Positions 1-10,379 of a stretch of DNA of 64,000 nt are shown piece by piece. The stretch is taken from positions 1,488,001 through 1,552,000 of the forward strand of contig JAFEKR010000006.1 of the NCBI GenBank assembly GCA_019022495.1, given 5' to 3'. Made by a program: the position numbers and the translations under genes. Under the pieces are notes generated by a model. That model saw nothing but the letters and a program-made list of their open reading frames with translations, ran no database searches and had not been told where the DNA came from. Each line of letters starts with the position of its first letter. Position 1 is the stretch's first letter. Source of the DNA: Epichloe hybrida (Eukaryota; Ascomycota; Sordariomycetes; Hypocreales; Clavicipitaceae).

Positions 1-1
1 T

Positions 2-806
2 GAAAAGGCGTTTGCTGTTGGAACCAGCCAAGGTGGTTGGATAGTGGTTCGCATGGCCCTCCTGGCCCCAGACAGGGTATGTTGATTCACCTCGTCGTCT
101 CCGCTGGAGAAGCAATGTCAGGGTTCCTCACGGAGTATTCCGTATATACTCCGTACTAGTCCGTACACATGCGTTATGTAGGACGCCGTCGATACTGACA
201 TGCCATGTCCAGATCCTGGGTCTCCTTCCTCTCGGCACTTCCATGGACTCCGAATCAGCTGCGTCCCGTGAAAAAGGCTGCTGGGACCCTCAAACTCAAC
301 TGGCTCCCTTCTACGACCGTTGGTGCAGTTCCACCCCGACCCCCGACTTTGTAGTCGACGACGTATGGCGCGGAATGGTCGCCCAGCTGGGCTTTTCAGG
401 AACCGTCCCGCCCGAGACACTGTCGTTTTGGGATGCAACGCTGAAGGCCGTCTATGCTGGCGATCAAGGCCGTCGAAAGCTCCGCATGGCTTTGGCGTGT
501 CTGCTGGAGAGAGACGGTCTCTTGCTTCGACTGCGGGACGTCAAGTGTCCCGTGTACTGGCTACAGGTTTGTGCCATTCTCAATCTTCATTCCTCTCTGA
601 AAGCCTGCTTCATGACTAACCATCGTCAACAGGGCTCCGAGGACCCAGTGTTTGGTAGTGTGCTGCCCAAGGAACATATCAAACTCTTCACGGCGGCGCC
701 AGAGGCAACACTGACGTTTGTTGAGGGCGGTGGCCACTATCTCAATGCTACGAGTCCCAAGGAGGTAGATGAGGCGTTGCTTCGCATGGTCAAGAAATAT
801 GCTTGA
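2..806 (+). CDS. alpha/beta-fold hydrolase, 3' part (starts outside window)
   Basis: C-terminal part of an alpha/beta-hydrolase, probably an esterase- or lipase-like enzyme of unknown substrate. Three exons fit: 2-76, 213-566 and 633-806, with introns of 136 bp (gtatgt...cag) and 66 bp (gtttgt...cag) that both keep the frame. The first exon carries GTSQGG, the nucleophile elbow G-x-S-x-G with the catalytic Ser. The second begins with ILGLLPLGTSMDSES, the usual strand after the elbow. Near the C-terminus GGGHYLNATSP supplies the expected catalytic His, and VYWLQGSEDPVF precedes it where the acid residue (the Asp of SEDPVF) normally lies. The N-terminal half, including the oxyanion-hole region, is upstream of the window, so total length and substrate class cannot be judged. 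The second intron is a multiple of three and has no stop, so retention would still be translatable. Confidence 0.8.
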
Positions 807-1339
807 GTGAGCGCACACTGATTAGTGTTACGTGCTAGAATTGACAATTGGCCTGTCACCTAGGATGTGGCCTAGGTTAGTGCCACAAGACCTCGGATGT
901 GGCTGCACGTGACCTAGAACCCCTATATCAGACGATAGCTCTGATCTCTAGCTAGTTGAATCAACTATGACCTTTACACACTCCCTAATCTTACATTTCG
1001 TATCATAACAAGTGGTAGCAATTACTCTCTAATCATTGCGCACCTCTAGCACTTTTACTGCTTAATAAAAGCCACTAAACTGATAAAGTTAACCAATACA
1101 CCAAGCCCGTTAAAGCAATCCCTTTTACTAGGCCTAATAGTCTCTAGGCATCACGCCTATTGTCAGATTCGTTGACCTTCGATTCGTTAACCTTCAATCC
1201 GACCGTCAGATCTATTAATCTTCGCTCTGACTGTTAGATTTGTTGATATTCAACCCGACCGTTAGATCTGTTGACCTTCGCTCTGACCGTCAGATTCGTT
1301 GACTGGGAAAGAATGAAGGCAGCTTCACTTTGTAGGTGC
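807..1339. other. intergenic stretch with minisatellite
   Basis: No gene is visible. The first 350 bases are moderately AT-rich and the right part is occupied by a degenerate 28-bp tandem repeat, annotated separately. The region separates the hydrolase from the decayed regulator and contains no recognisable DNA-binding (Zn2Cys6) exon that could be the missing 5' end of that regulator. Confidence 0.6.
1161..1304. repeat. degenerate 28-bp minisatellite
   Basis: Three full units can be laid out at 1201-1228, 1229-1256 and 1257-1284, followed by a partial unit 1285-1304 and preceded by a more diverged copy from about 1161. Units begin GACCGTCAGAT or a one- or two-base variant and contain TTGA(C/T)..TTC in the second half. 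Differences between units are mostly C/T, as expected for mild RIP or simple drift. Confidence 0.7.
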
Positions 1340-2405
1340 AGCTAGACTGATTGTTCATCAGATCGACGGGATTCATCGGGAAGATGGAAACTTTAAGTTG
1401 GACACCACATATGGAGGAGTGTCTTGATGTTTTACAACGAGAAAATGAGGTGGCATCAGATGCTGTTCTTGTCACCATGGTCAAGATTCAGCTTGTAGGC
1501 GAGGAAGTGCAGAGGCTCACAAGAGAGAAAAACCGAGGATTTCTGGTGATAATCCGGCCTACATCTTAAAAACCGGGTTTAGTCTCACGACTCCATGACA
1601 TCCGAAGCAAGCTACCAGACCGCCTGGCCAAAAACAGTATGTGACCCGGACCGCAGACAACAACATCTCACACGCGGCAACAAAGCCTCGCCTGATGTAT
1701 CATGCACTGCGAAGAGACAAGTGAAAACAGAGAGGGAAACCAAAGAATCCCAACTTGGCTAACCATCCCCCTGTCCCAACAGTACACATCCTCATGCTGC
1801 TTCATAGCACGGAGGGCCTCGTCCACTCCATCGGCACATTTACCGATCAAGGCATGCCCGAGCCGCTGCGCATAAAAAGCTTGTACTCGTACGCCAGATC
1901 AGCCAAATTGTTCTATGATGCGTTCTTTGCACTCCTACCCATCCAGGTTGTGGGATTGCCATTTGCTGCATACGTGAGTATGTCCCACATGTAGGCAGTC
2001 GTGTATATATTGACGGTCGTTGAGGATCCTGCTTGGGACAAAGACATCATGAGGAGCACGGCGGACTTGCTGTACTTGCTGGACAAGACCATCGAATTAT
2101 TCTACAGAGCGGATGAGGTGTACCCCGTCCGAGCTGATGGTCAAGATGGCACTCTGTTCACCAAGGGGGCCAAGATCCTGAGGAATCTCCGGAACCCGTG
2201 GGAGCCTGTTCTCGCACCGTACCTCCGGGATACGGCGTTGCCTGCACCGAATAGCCAAGGGCATGTGATGCAGGCTGGGCCACAGGCTTTAGATGCGACG
2301 GCGGGATTGGTAGTCGGAGATGCTGTGACGAACGGCCCGGTGGCCGGGTTGGACCTGACGGACTTGACGTGGATATCCGATATATTCGGGCCATGGGGGT
2401 ACTGA
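1340..2405 (+). pseudogene. fungal Zn2Cys6-type transcription factor, C-terminal remnant
   Basis: The reading resembles the C-terminal domain of fungal Zn2Cys6 regulators: WTPHMEECLDVL, then SDAVLVTMVKIQLVGEEVQRL, then SRLHDIRSKLP, HSTEGLVHSIG, VVYILTVVEDPAWDKD and the terminal region ending at 2405. A plausible intron (1637-1782, gtatgt...cag) is preserved. Two breaks are visible. About 1525-1575 the coherent reading leaves the frame (SGDNPAYILKTGF) and returns to it, leaving an in-frame TAA. At about 1993 a TAG interrupts the conserved block just before AVVYILTVVEDPAWD. No Zn2Cys6 DNA-binding domain is found upstream within the window, so the 5' end is absent. The gene is therefore read as a non-functional fragment. 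Which pathway it regulated is unknown; such regulators often sit next to metabolic genes, but the adjacent hydrolase is only suggestive. Confidence 0.6.
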
Positions 2406-2485
2406 TTTTTTTGTGAAGCGGCTTTGTAAAATAGGATACCAGGGCGAAAAAAAGCCACATGCTATGGAATTGAGGCATGCAAGCT

Positions 2486-3082
2486 TCACGTCAGGTGCTC
2501 CCGTTCGATATGATAAGTGACTGCTGCTTCGTCACCTTCAAAGAAATCGCAGAATGGGCAAGGAACCGCAACATAAGCAACCGCGGCAGAAACTCCAGCC
2601 CCAATGCCGAGAATGGTGCCTTCGTCGTGAGAAGGTGGGAGAAAGTCGGCCAAACTCCTTGCTGGTGGTTCAGACGGGTGATCCAAGTCGCTCCGCACGT
2701 CGGTATATCTGTGACTAAACCTCGAAGAACGACTTGACTTGTTGGGGGTTTCCGTGCCCGTCATTCGAGCAGCAGAGTCGTTGCCCATGCGTTGCACTCT
2801 GCCTACTTGCCCCGACTGCAATCGGACCTTGATGCCACGAGGGTGATTGCCTTGGGTCAAGAGCTCGGCGACTACACCGGCAGTCTCTTTTCCAGTGGGC
2901 TGGTCCTCTTTCAAAACGATGAAGACAGATGCTCCTGCGACTACTTGGAGACGTGTCGGGACTGTGCCTGCAGCTTGTTGGGGCGTGGCGGCGGGCGAGC
3001 CCCGAGGCGGGTTTCCAGAAGGACCGTTGCTCTTCGGGCCATGCCTCGGTGGCCTTGGCTGACGGTTTCTCGGCCGGTTCAT
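2486..3082 (-). CDS. DUF2196 (YwbE-like) domain protein with C-terminal zinc finger
   Basis: Single-exon gene of 198 residues starting at the ATG at 3082 (upstream in-frame codons include only GTG before a stop). The N-terminal 40 residues are basic and Pro/Gly/Asn-rich and probably disordered. Residues around 45-100 form the DUF2196 domain, visible as VFIVLKEDQPTGK and NHPRGIKVRLQSGQVGRVQ, a small beta domain shared with bacterial YwbE. After a Ser/Arg-rich linker the C-terminus has CPFC...HIEREH, a C2H2 finger resembling ubiquitin-binding or DI19-type fingers. The domain combination suggests nucleic-acid or ubiquitin binding, but no function is established. The gene converges on the decayed regulator, about 80 bp separating the two stops. 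Confidence 0.75.
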   Translation of the reverse strand: MNRPRNRQPRPPRHGPKSNGPSGNPPRGSPAATPQQAAGTVPTRLQVVAGASVFIVLKEDQPTGKETAGVVAELLTQGNHPRGIKVRLQSGQVGRVQRMGNDSAARMTGTETPNKSSRSSRFSHRYTDVRSDLDHPSEPPARSLADFLPPSHDEGTILGIGAGVSAAVAYVAVPCPFCDFFEGDEAAVTYHIEREHLT

Positions 3083-3683
3083 AGCTGGCTGCGGAAACGT
3101 CTGCTTGATGTAGAGATGCACCTGGATCGCGAAGTCTGAAGAGGTACGAATCAGATGCTGGCGGCGATGCCTTCAATCCTCAGACGTGGAGGAGAAATGC
3201 ATGTTGGGGGAAACCTTTTTGTTCAAGGTTCAAGCGGGGCGGTAGTACGGAGCAGTAGTTGCTTTTCAAGTTAATTATCCGCGAAGAAAACTAGCATCAA
3301 GTTCATAATACTTTAGTATAGTCAACTACTGTATAGTAGTTGTATTTAATATTTAAAAAGACTATACTCTGATTCAATTCCCATTCTTTGCCCTTGAATC
3401 GTAATCCAAGATGAGCAAACACGGCACTCTGTTCTAAAGTTGCTCGTGGTTTGCGGCCGTTCATCGGCGAACCCCCCACCAACCCCGCCGAAGACAGGAA
3501 CACTTGTTGAGAACTTTATGCTGCTGATCCAGCAGACGATAGCCGCTCATCTCACTCTCTCTTTAAAGAAATTGGAATAATCTGGAACTTGTCCTGACCC
3601 GATTGAAAATTTGTGCCCCCTATCGAAAGCGAAACTCGTAACCCACCGGATTCCGACGTCATCACTCAACTTGCATCTTCACA
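3083..3683. other. divergent promoter region
   Basis: This holds the shared upstream region of the DUF2196 gene (-) and the dehydrogenase (+). A short AT-rich patch lies at about 3270-3365. A partial TACGGAG motif occurs at about 3245. No gene is seen. Confidence 0.55.
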
Positions 3684-5017
3684 ATGGCCAGCAGACCCAA
3701 GGTCCTCCTCCTAGGCGAAATCGAGCAGTAAGTCCACCTCGAAACAAATCAACTTCCGTACCCAAGACAATCAATCTGCTCCTCCGAATCCTTCTGGTAC
3801 CTTTTATCACCCAATGTAACACCGTATGAAAAAAAAAAAAAAGCGCCCACGATGCGTGGTCCACCATCGCCCAGATCGCCGACGTCCTCCAACCCAAGTC
3901 GACCAACCGCCAGGAATTCATATCAGAATGCCAATCCGGTGCTTTCGACGGCACAACAGTCGCATACCGCACATTCGACTCCTTTTCCGTGACGGGGAAA
4001 TTTGACAATGAGCTACTGGACGCTCTACCATCGAGCTTGCAATTCCTATGTCACAATGGTTCGCTGATCTGCCCCCCCCCCCCTTCCCACCATTCTCCTT
4101 TCATATATTTCCTGCAAGGATCAAAAAAGATTTTCCTAATCTATCCTCACTTCACCAGGCGCCGGCTACGACCAAATCGACATCCCATCCTGCACATCCC
4201 ACTCCGTCTGCGTCTCCAACACCCCTACCGCCGTGGACGATGCTACCGCCGACGTAACCATCTGGCTTCTCATCGGAGCCCTGCGCAACTTCCCCATCGG
4301 CATGTCCGCCCTGCGCGCCGGCGACTGGCGTGGCAAGATACTGCCCAGGCTGGGACATGACCCACAGGGCAAAGTCCTCGGCATCTTGGGCATGGGCGGC
4401 ATCGGGAGGAACGTGGCTGCCAAGGCGACGGCGTTTGGCATGAAGATTCGATATCATAATAGGAAAAAGTTAAGCGAGGAGCTGGAAGACGGGGCGGAAT
4501 ACGTGAGTTTCGAGACATTACTAAGAGAGAGTGATGTCTTGAGCTTGAATCTACCATTGAATGTAAGTTTAGCTCTTTTTTTTTTGTTTTTTTTTCCTTT
4601 CCTCCATCACCCCTTTGCAATTCGTCTTGCCCCGTGCCCAAGTCGATGACTTACTTTATTCGGTTGTGAAATCAGCCTCAAACTCGGCATGTCATTTCTA
4701 CGGCACAGTTTGATGTTATGAAGCCTGGCATCGTGATTGTCAATACTGCCCGAGGGGCTGTCATGGATGAAGCTGCCCTCGTGGACGCACTTGACTCTGG
4801 CAGAGTCGCTAGTGTCGGTCTTGACGTGTTTGAAGAGGAGCCCAAGATTCATCCAGGTCTTTTGTCCAACCCCAATGTTCTTTTGTTGCCGCACATGGGA
4901 ACGTGGACGGTTGAGACGCAGACCAAGATGGAGGAGTGGGCGATTAGTAACGTCAAGATGGCAGTGGAGAGTGGCAAGCTGAAAAGCATTGTGCCAGAGC
5001 AAAAAGCCTTGGCTTAA
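3684..5017 (+). CDS. D-isomer-specific 2-hydroxyacid dehydrogenase (NAD(P)-dependent)
   Basis: Four exons (3684-3727, 3844-4058, 4159-4562, 4676-5017) give 334 residues, the usual length of fungal glyoxylate/hydroxypyruvate-reductase-like enzymes, which reduce 2-oxoacids with NAD(P)H, probably in the cytosol. The substrate-domain motif HNGAGYDQIDI spans the exon 2/3 junction. The Rossmann motif GMGGIGRNVA (G-x-G-x-x-G) is in exon 3. Exon 4 has the signature NTARGAVMDEAALVDAL, the GLDVFEEEP acid motif and the catalytic His in LLPHMGT. Start choice: the ATG at 3684 opens MASRPKVLLLGEI, the expected first strand. Intron 1 is odd because its 3' end is a run of about 15 A followed by G, without a pyrimidine tract. 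The three introns are 116, 100 and 113 bp. Exact substrate cannot be read from the sequence. Confidence 0.9.
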
Positions 5018-5672
5018 AAATGGATGGGTTCGTTCCACTTGGACTCAAATGTGCGAAGCGTATGGCAGCCCTGACTCTATAGATATCTACTCCGTACGTT
5101 GGCTCGAAATCATAGCTTGGAACGACATGAAAATGATGAATCAACACCGACAAGCAGGTATATGAGTTTTAGCATGTGGGTTCTCGATCAGAACCCGTTG
5201 TTGTATTATGCAAGAGACCAACTACACTGTCTATTGGCCGCGGTTGACGAGCCTCTTTCCGCCTACGCGCCTCGGATCTGAGAATCTTCTCGCCCAAGAC
5301 CATATTTTCATCATAAGCCTTTTCCTTTTTGAATCTCGCCATGGGGGAATATCATGTCTAGCAAAAAGAGCCGACGCCATTTTGTTGAAAAAGCAGACCT
5401 TTTTTGCCTCCTCCTGTCCGCCCAGCGAGATGAAAATCCACATCCTTTCTTCTTGAGGCACAAGCAAGACTACCAGATAGGCAAGAAACCCTTCATTTTT
5501 CATAAAACATCACAAACAAAAATCAGCAAACCAAAACTTCCCCGACCCATATGCCATGCAAGTTTATGCTGTTGAATCCACAATTTTGCCCCATTGCCGT
5601 GAAGAGAACAACGGCACAAGTCGTTACACGTAGGAATCCAGTTGAAGGACTCTTGAGTACGAATACATTAAA
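5018..5672. other. convergent 3' region
   Basis: The 3' flanks of the dehydrogenase (+) and of S-adenosylhomocysteinase (-) meet here. A TACTCCGTAC motif is at 5088-5097. Small open frames in this interval have no recognisable protein features. Confidence 0.6.
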
Positions 5673-7088
5673 TTAGTAGCGGTAGATGTCGCTCTTGAAA
5701 GGGCCCTCAGAAGGTAGGCTGAGGTATTCAGCCTGAACCTTTGTCAGGGAACTGAGCTCAGCCTGGACATGGCTAAGGTGAAGACGGGCAACCTCCTCAT
5801 CGAGGATCTTGGGCAAGACGTAGACACCAACGTCGAGCTTGCTGGTTCTGGAGAACTCAACGTACTTCTTGCCGAAAGCCTCGTCACGGGCTTTGTACAA
5901 CATGATCTGGGCCAAAACCTGATTGGTGAAGGAGCAGGACATGACGAAGGAAGAGTGGCCAGTGGCACAGCCAAGGTTGACAAGACGACCCTCAGCAAGC
6001 AGAATGATGTGACGGCCGTTCTTCATCAAGAAGCGGTCGACCTGGGGCTTGATGTTCTGGACGGACTGAGCGTTGGCCTTGAGCCAGGCAACGTCGATCT
6101 CGATGTCGAAGTGACCAATATCTGCAAGGACTCGTTAGCATCGCTGTCAAGATGTAATTGTCTGAACATCAGCGGAGAGATACTTACTGCAGACAATGGC
6201 GTCGTTGGGCATAGCCTCGAAGTGAACGCCAGTCAAGATATCACGGCAACCAGTGGTGGTGACGAAGATCTGACCAATCTTGGCAGCCTTCTCCATGGTT
6301 GTGACTTGGTAGCCAGCCATGGCTGCCTGGAGAGCATTGATGGGATCAATCTCGGTGACCAAGACACGGGCACCCATTCCACCGAGGGCCTGAGCGCAGC
6401 CCTTGCCTACATCACCGAAACCAGCAACAACGGCGACCTTGCCAGCAATCATGACATCGGTAGCCCGCTTGATACCGTCAATGAGGGACTCGCGGCAACC
6501 GTACAAGTTGTCGAACTTGGACTTGGTGACACTGTCGTTGACATTGATGGAAGGAACGAGGAGCTTGTTATCCTTGACCATACGGTACAGGTGGTGGACA
6601 CCAGTGGTGGTCTCCTCGGAGACACCATAGCAGCCCTTGAGCATCTCAGGGTACTTGGTGTGGACGAGGCTGGTCAAGTCACCACCGTCGTCAAGAATCA
6701 GGTTGAGCTTGGCACCGTCCTTGAAGGCAAGGAGCTGCTGCTCGAGGCACCAGTTGTATTCCTCTTCGGTCTCACCCTTCCAGGCAAAGACAGGAACACC
6801 GGCGGCAGCAATGGCGGCGGCGGCGTGGTCCTGGGTGCTGAAGATGTTGCAGCTGGTCCAGGTGACTTCGGCACCCAGAGCAGTCAAGGTCTCGATGAGG
6901 ACAGCGGTCTGGATGGTCATGTGCAGGCAGCCAGCAATTCGGGCACCCTTGAGCGGCTGGTCAGCGGCATACTTCTCGCGGGTAGCCATGAGACCAGGCA
7001 TCTCGTTCTCGGCGAGCTCGATCTCCTTGCGACCGAAGGCAGCGAGAGACAGGTCAGCGACCTTGAACTTCTGAGCGGGGGCAGCCAT
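5673..7088 (-). CDS. SAH1: S-adenosylhomocysteine hydrolase (adenosylhomocysteinase)
   Basis: Cytosolic, NAD-bound enzyme that splits S-adenosylhomocysteine into adenosine and homocysteine, removing the product inhibitor of methyltransferases. Two exons, 7088-6188 and 6121-5673, separated by a 66-bp intron (gtaagt...cag) in the minus orientation, give 449 residues, the normal length. Visible landmarks are [16 protein letters not shown], the catalytic region with [11 protein letters not shown] and [30 protein letters not shown], and the NAD-binding loop [10 protein letters not shown] at about residues 221-230. The C-terminus ends in the conserved SDIYRY. All key residues appear intact and codon use is strongly C-ending, as in highly expressed genes. 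Start: the ATG at 7088 gives [13 protein letters not shown], matching the family. Confidence 0.97.
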
Positions 7089-7606
7089 GGTGATGGTGAA
7101 TTGTTGTTATGAGTGAGAGAGGGGATGAATTGGATGAGAAACAAGAGAGGGGGGAAGAGGGGAAGGGATTGGAGACCGAGATGAGAGTACACGAGGTTTT
7201 AGGGTGCACAACAAGAGCGGCACCACGGTGGCAGAAACAAATCCTCAAGGTACCAGACAGGGGGGGAAAAACGACCCAGCCTGAGACGAGGAGGGGCAGG
7301 CTTCCGTGGAGGGGCTCCTACTCGTGCCCCGCCCCACCTTTTACTAGATGGTGCTGGACAAAGTAACGGACCAGACACCTTACTATCTCTTTGATGTCCA
7401 TAAGGCTACACTTGCGTACTGACCCACTTTTCCTAGTTGGCAAAAGGGGGTGACCTCAAGTGACCTTTATTAGTGAAGTAGCTAACGCACGCGGTAGGGT
7501 TATGAGATATGCGATATTACTCTTTATAACTTGGATGTTCATTAGTACTTATATTCTAATATAAATTAGTATAGGCTAGAAAGTACTGTAAAAAGCAATG
7601 TTTTTA
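7089..7606. other. SAH1 upstream region
   Basis: Promoter and leader of SAH1 (minus strand). On the coding strand it is rich in CT and TC runs close to the start (7090-7180), a common feature of strong fungal promoters. From about 7490 leftward of the next gene the sequence becomes AT-rich. No gene is seen. Confidence 0.5.
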
Positions 7607-8923
7607 TTAGCTCGGTTGCTGCCTGGGAAGGTCTTCTTCATTGGCAACCCGTCGGTCAAAACGAAGTAGATATGGTGATCGATCGAAGTCCTCGTACGTT
7701 GTAGGTTCATAGTGACTGGAAGAGCCACTGGGTGCGGACCGTTCGTTGGCTGGAATGGAGCGCAATGTGCTCTCAAAATCTTCTGCCCATGTCTTCAGTC
7801 TCGGGATTACGAGCCGACGCTCCTCCTGGCTATGTTGCCGCCTTTGGCCCAGTCGTCCCATAGAGACCAGGGTGAAAGCTAGATACTGGCCGATAGCAGT
7901 ACAAGAGTGGAAATGATTCGCATGCGCGGAAACCTCAGGCCCGGGCTCGGCTAGATGATAGTATAGTGTCTCCGGGTGCCTCCAATCAATTTTAAGGAAC
8001 ACAATCGTCTCACCCGTTGTCAAAAGCCCGTAATCGAGTCCACCCTCGATCATGTAGTGGTACGTTTGCGAGATAGCAGCAGCTGTTAGTCTCTCAGCAT
8101 GATATTGGAAACGACCTTCCGGATCTGCCGAAGTAGGAATCGTCTTGCGATTGACAACTTCCTCGTAGACATTCATCGGCCGCAGGCCAACACGAAGATG
8201 CGTCGGGCTCAGCTTGTGGGGCGCCTTGTATTCGCAAACGTAGATCATGATGCGTATTTCTGACTGGCCATCATCCGATCGGTAAACGCATATTTGGTCG
8301 GGGCGGAGCTGGTCAGAACGTCGTCTTTGATCCGGCGTTCTCGGCGGCGAAGAAATTTCGTGGTCGACGACTTCTTCGGTCACGTCGCTGATGGCGTTGG
8401 GGTGATTCTCGAATATGATACCACCTCCAATCTCATAAACACCTCGAACGTCCCCAATCTCCTTGAGTTGATGGAAAATAGCCCTAATGGGATCCTCCAC
8501 GCTATTATGAAGGAAGTACTCTAGGTCCTTCTTATTTGCGATTAGTCTTCGAGAAATTCTGTCCCCCAGGCCAGACAAGAAGTTTCGGGACTCAAAAAGT
8601 CGCAACTCGGCAGGAAGCACACTGAAGAGTAGGCCAGAAGCGAGCCTCTGTTGCTCTATGAAGTCTGGCCATGGCTCAAGGTTTGTTGGACATAGTTTGT
8701 TCCTCGGATTGGTGATGGAGCCTCTTGATGTGAGCGACTTGTCACTTTCAACCCCGAATTTCGAAAATACCAGATGGTGACAAGCCGCGATGTACTCTTC
8801 CAAAGTTGTAGCACGAGTCTGCTCCTCCGACGCTTCAGCTCGCTGCCTTTCCTCTAGGAGCGCTGCTTCCGCCGTCTCGGCGCGCTGCTCAGCCTCTCGT
8901 AAACGCCTTTCAAGTTCTTCCAT
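7607..8923 (-). CDS. uncharacterised fungal protein with N-terminal coiled coil and EYK motif
   Basis: Single exon, 438 residues, starting at the ATG at 8923; an in-frame stop lies a little further upstream. Residues 1-40 are Glu/Arg-rich heptads, a predicted coiled coil. The rest resembles a large, lineage-expanded family of fungal proteins seen next to repeats: DKSLTSRGSITNP (about 61-73), GLGDRISRRLIANKKDLE, GIIFENHPNAISDVTEE, then DQICVYRSDDG (about 209), IYVCEYKAPHKLSP (EYK at 231-233) and QTYHYMIEGGLDYGLLTTGE. The spacing of an Asp followed by E-x-K is compatible with a PD-(D/E)XK-type core, but this is inference only. The C-terminal 60 residues are low complexity. The gene is intact although it sits at the edge of the transposon island. 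Function is unknown. Confidence 0.75.
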   Translation of the reverse strand: MEELERRLREAEQRAETAEAALLEERQRAEASEEQTRATTLEEYIAACHHLVFSKFGVESDKSLTSRGSITNPRNKLCPTNLEPWPDFIEQQRLASGLLFSVLPAELRLFESRNFLSGLGDRISRRLIANKKDLEYFLHNSVEDPIRAIFHQLKEIGDVRGVYEIGGGIIFENHPNAISDVTEEVVDHEISSPPRTPDQRRRSDQLRPDQICVYRSDDGQSEIRIMIYVCEYKAPHKLSPTHLRVGLRPMNVYEEVVNRKTIPTSADPEGRFQYHAERLTAAAISQTYHYMIEGGLDYGLLTTGETIVFLKIDWRHPETLYYHLAEPGPEVSAHANHFHSCTAIGQYLAFTLVSMGRLGQRRQHSQEERRLVIPRLKTWAEDFESTLRSIPANERSAPSGSSSHYEPTTYEDFDRSPYLLRFDRRVANEEDLPRQQPS

Positions 8924-9877
8924 CTTCGTTCGCTCAGCCACAGTATGATGTAGCCCTTGCAATCGTGTCTGAAAGGCTATGCTCGCGCCAGTATTTTATG
9001 ATGTTGTAATGTTTCGATTTCGCCAGGAGTCCAGGACTATTTAGCTAGAACGCCATCTCCTGTAAAAACTACGGTGGGGGTGCAGATGTTAGGATGATAG
9101 TGAAACGCGACCCCACTGTCACGACTAAGGTCGGGTGTGAAGATGAACAGAGTGAAGGCTGAGATTCGGTCGCTGCTAGAATGAAGCTACCTAGGGACGG
9201 GTGCGTGAAGGTTTCTTCGAACTCTGACCTCTCCCATACAATGTGGGCGGTCTTCGCTAGGCAACCACCTCAACTTAAGTCATCACAGCCACGTCGTGCG
9301 AAATATGATGCGTATCTGTAGCTTCGCTCGTCTTTCTAAATCCAATTCCATACCATTGATAAATTACCTTGGAAATGCCTGTCACTGTACGCATCAAGGA
9401 CCACCCAGCCAACACATGGTACAGCCAGCCAGCGACTTCTAGTTCAGGTCTAATCAGGGAAAGCGGAGCTTTGCCTGCGTTTTGCGTGCAAAGCGAAGGC
9501 AAGAGGGCAGAGCGAAGCTTCCCGCTTTCCCTTTATTAAAATAAGGCTATCCTATAGAGACATCTCTTCTAATTAGTTAGACGCGAAATACTCTTCGGTG
9601 ACTGGTTAAGAAAAAATTTTCTGCCTCTCTTAACCGCCCGGTCTTTAGGGGGGGGGGTCAGTCAGTTAAATCGTTAGTCAAATCGTCAGTTAGTCAATCA
9701 GTTAAATCGGTCAAATTATTAAATGCTTTTTAAGAAGGGGAGCAGGGAGGTCCGCCGCAGGCGACAGCTGGCCGCAGGCGGCCCCCGGAGGGGATAGAAA
9801 AGCTTGAATATCTGAAGATATTAGTTAAATCGTCAGTCAGTCAGTCAAGTCGTCTAAATTATTGAATTAGTTATATT
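8924..9877. other. left boundary of the transposon island
   Basis: No gene is supported. To about 9530 the composition is normal. From 9540 it shifts to AT-rich DNA. Two clusters built on TTAAATCGTCAGTCAGT-like words (about 9655-9715 and 9824-9862) flank a short GC-rich patch at about 9745-9800 (CCGCAGGCG repeated twice), which looks like a decayed small repeat unit. The last five bases, GTTAG (9878-9882), are the left target duplication of copia element A. Confidence 0.5.
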
Positions 9878-9882
9878 GTTAG

Positions 9883-10162
9883 TGTTAGTTACACCAAGGA
9901 ACGTTGCACTAGTGTAAAGGGTCAAATTTGATAATAGTAATAAAGTTAATAATAATAGCTAAGAAAAGAGAGAAGGAGAGGATTCTAGCTAGAAGAGAAG
10001 GTAAGTAAAAAGGGGGAAAAGTAAGGCAGTAGTGCGAAGCCACTGCGAGTGGTGTAGGGTTACTTATAATATAGCTAATTATATTATATATATTCCTTTA
10101 GTAAACCTATACTTTAGCTATAGCTATACTAACTATTATTTAAGGGTCTAGAGAAAGCTACA
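9883..10162 (-). repeat. 3' LTR of copia A
   Basis: About 280 bp. Begins with TGTTAGTTACACC and ends GCTACA, the mutated form of GCCACA. The outer 170 bases keep CpA and CpG, the inner half is heavily converted to AT. It matches the LTRs of B at 12691-12978 and 21973-22260 in inverted orientation. Confidence 0.8.
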
Positions 10163-10379
10163 CTAGTAGTCTCTCTTTTCTTTATAGCTAAAGAAGCCTA
10201 AAAACATAATAAAAATTAAATTAAAGGAAAGTATATATAAGTAAATCCCTTTATAGGAATTTATAGCTCTAATTAGCTATTATAGCCTTAGTTATTTTAA
10301 TTAACCTAGTTACTATAATTTATACTTATATGCCTATTATATTAATTCTCCCCTTTACCTAACCTTATAGGTCTCTTAA

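Noticed and set aside
1961..1995. GTGAGT..TAG as a 24-bp intron in the regulator remnant
   Set aside because: Far too short for an intron; the sequence on both sides is in the same frame, so the TAG is a premature stop.
5769..7112. 447-residue plus-strand open frame opposite S-adenosylhomocysteinase
   Set aside because: It is the antisense shadow of the highly biased SAH1 codons; composition is Gly/Leu/Val/Asp-heavy and no family pattern exists.
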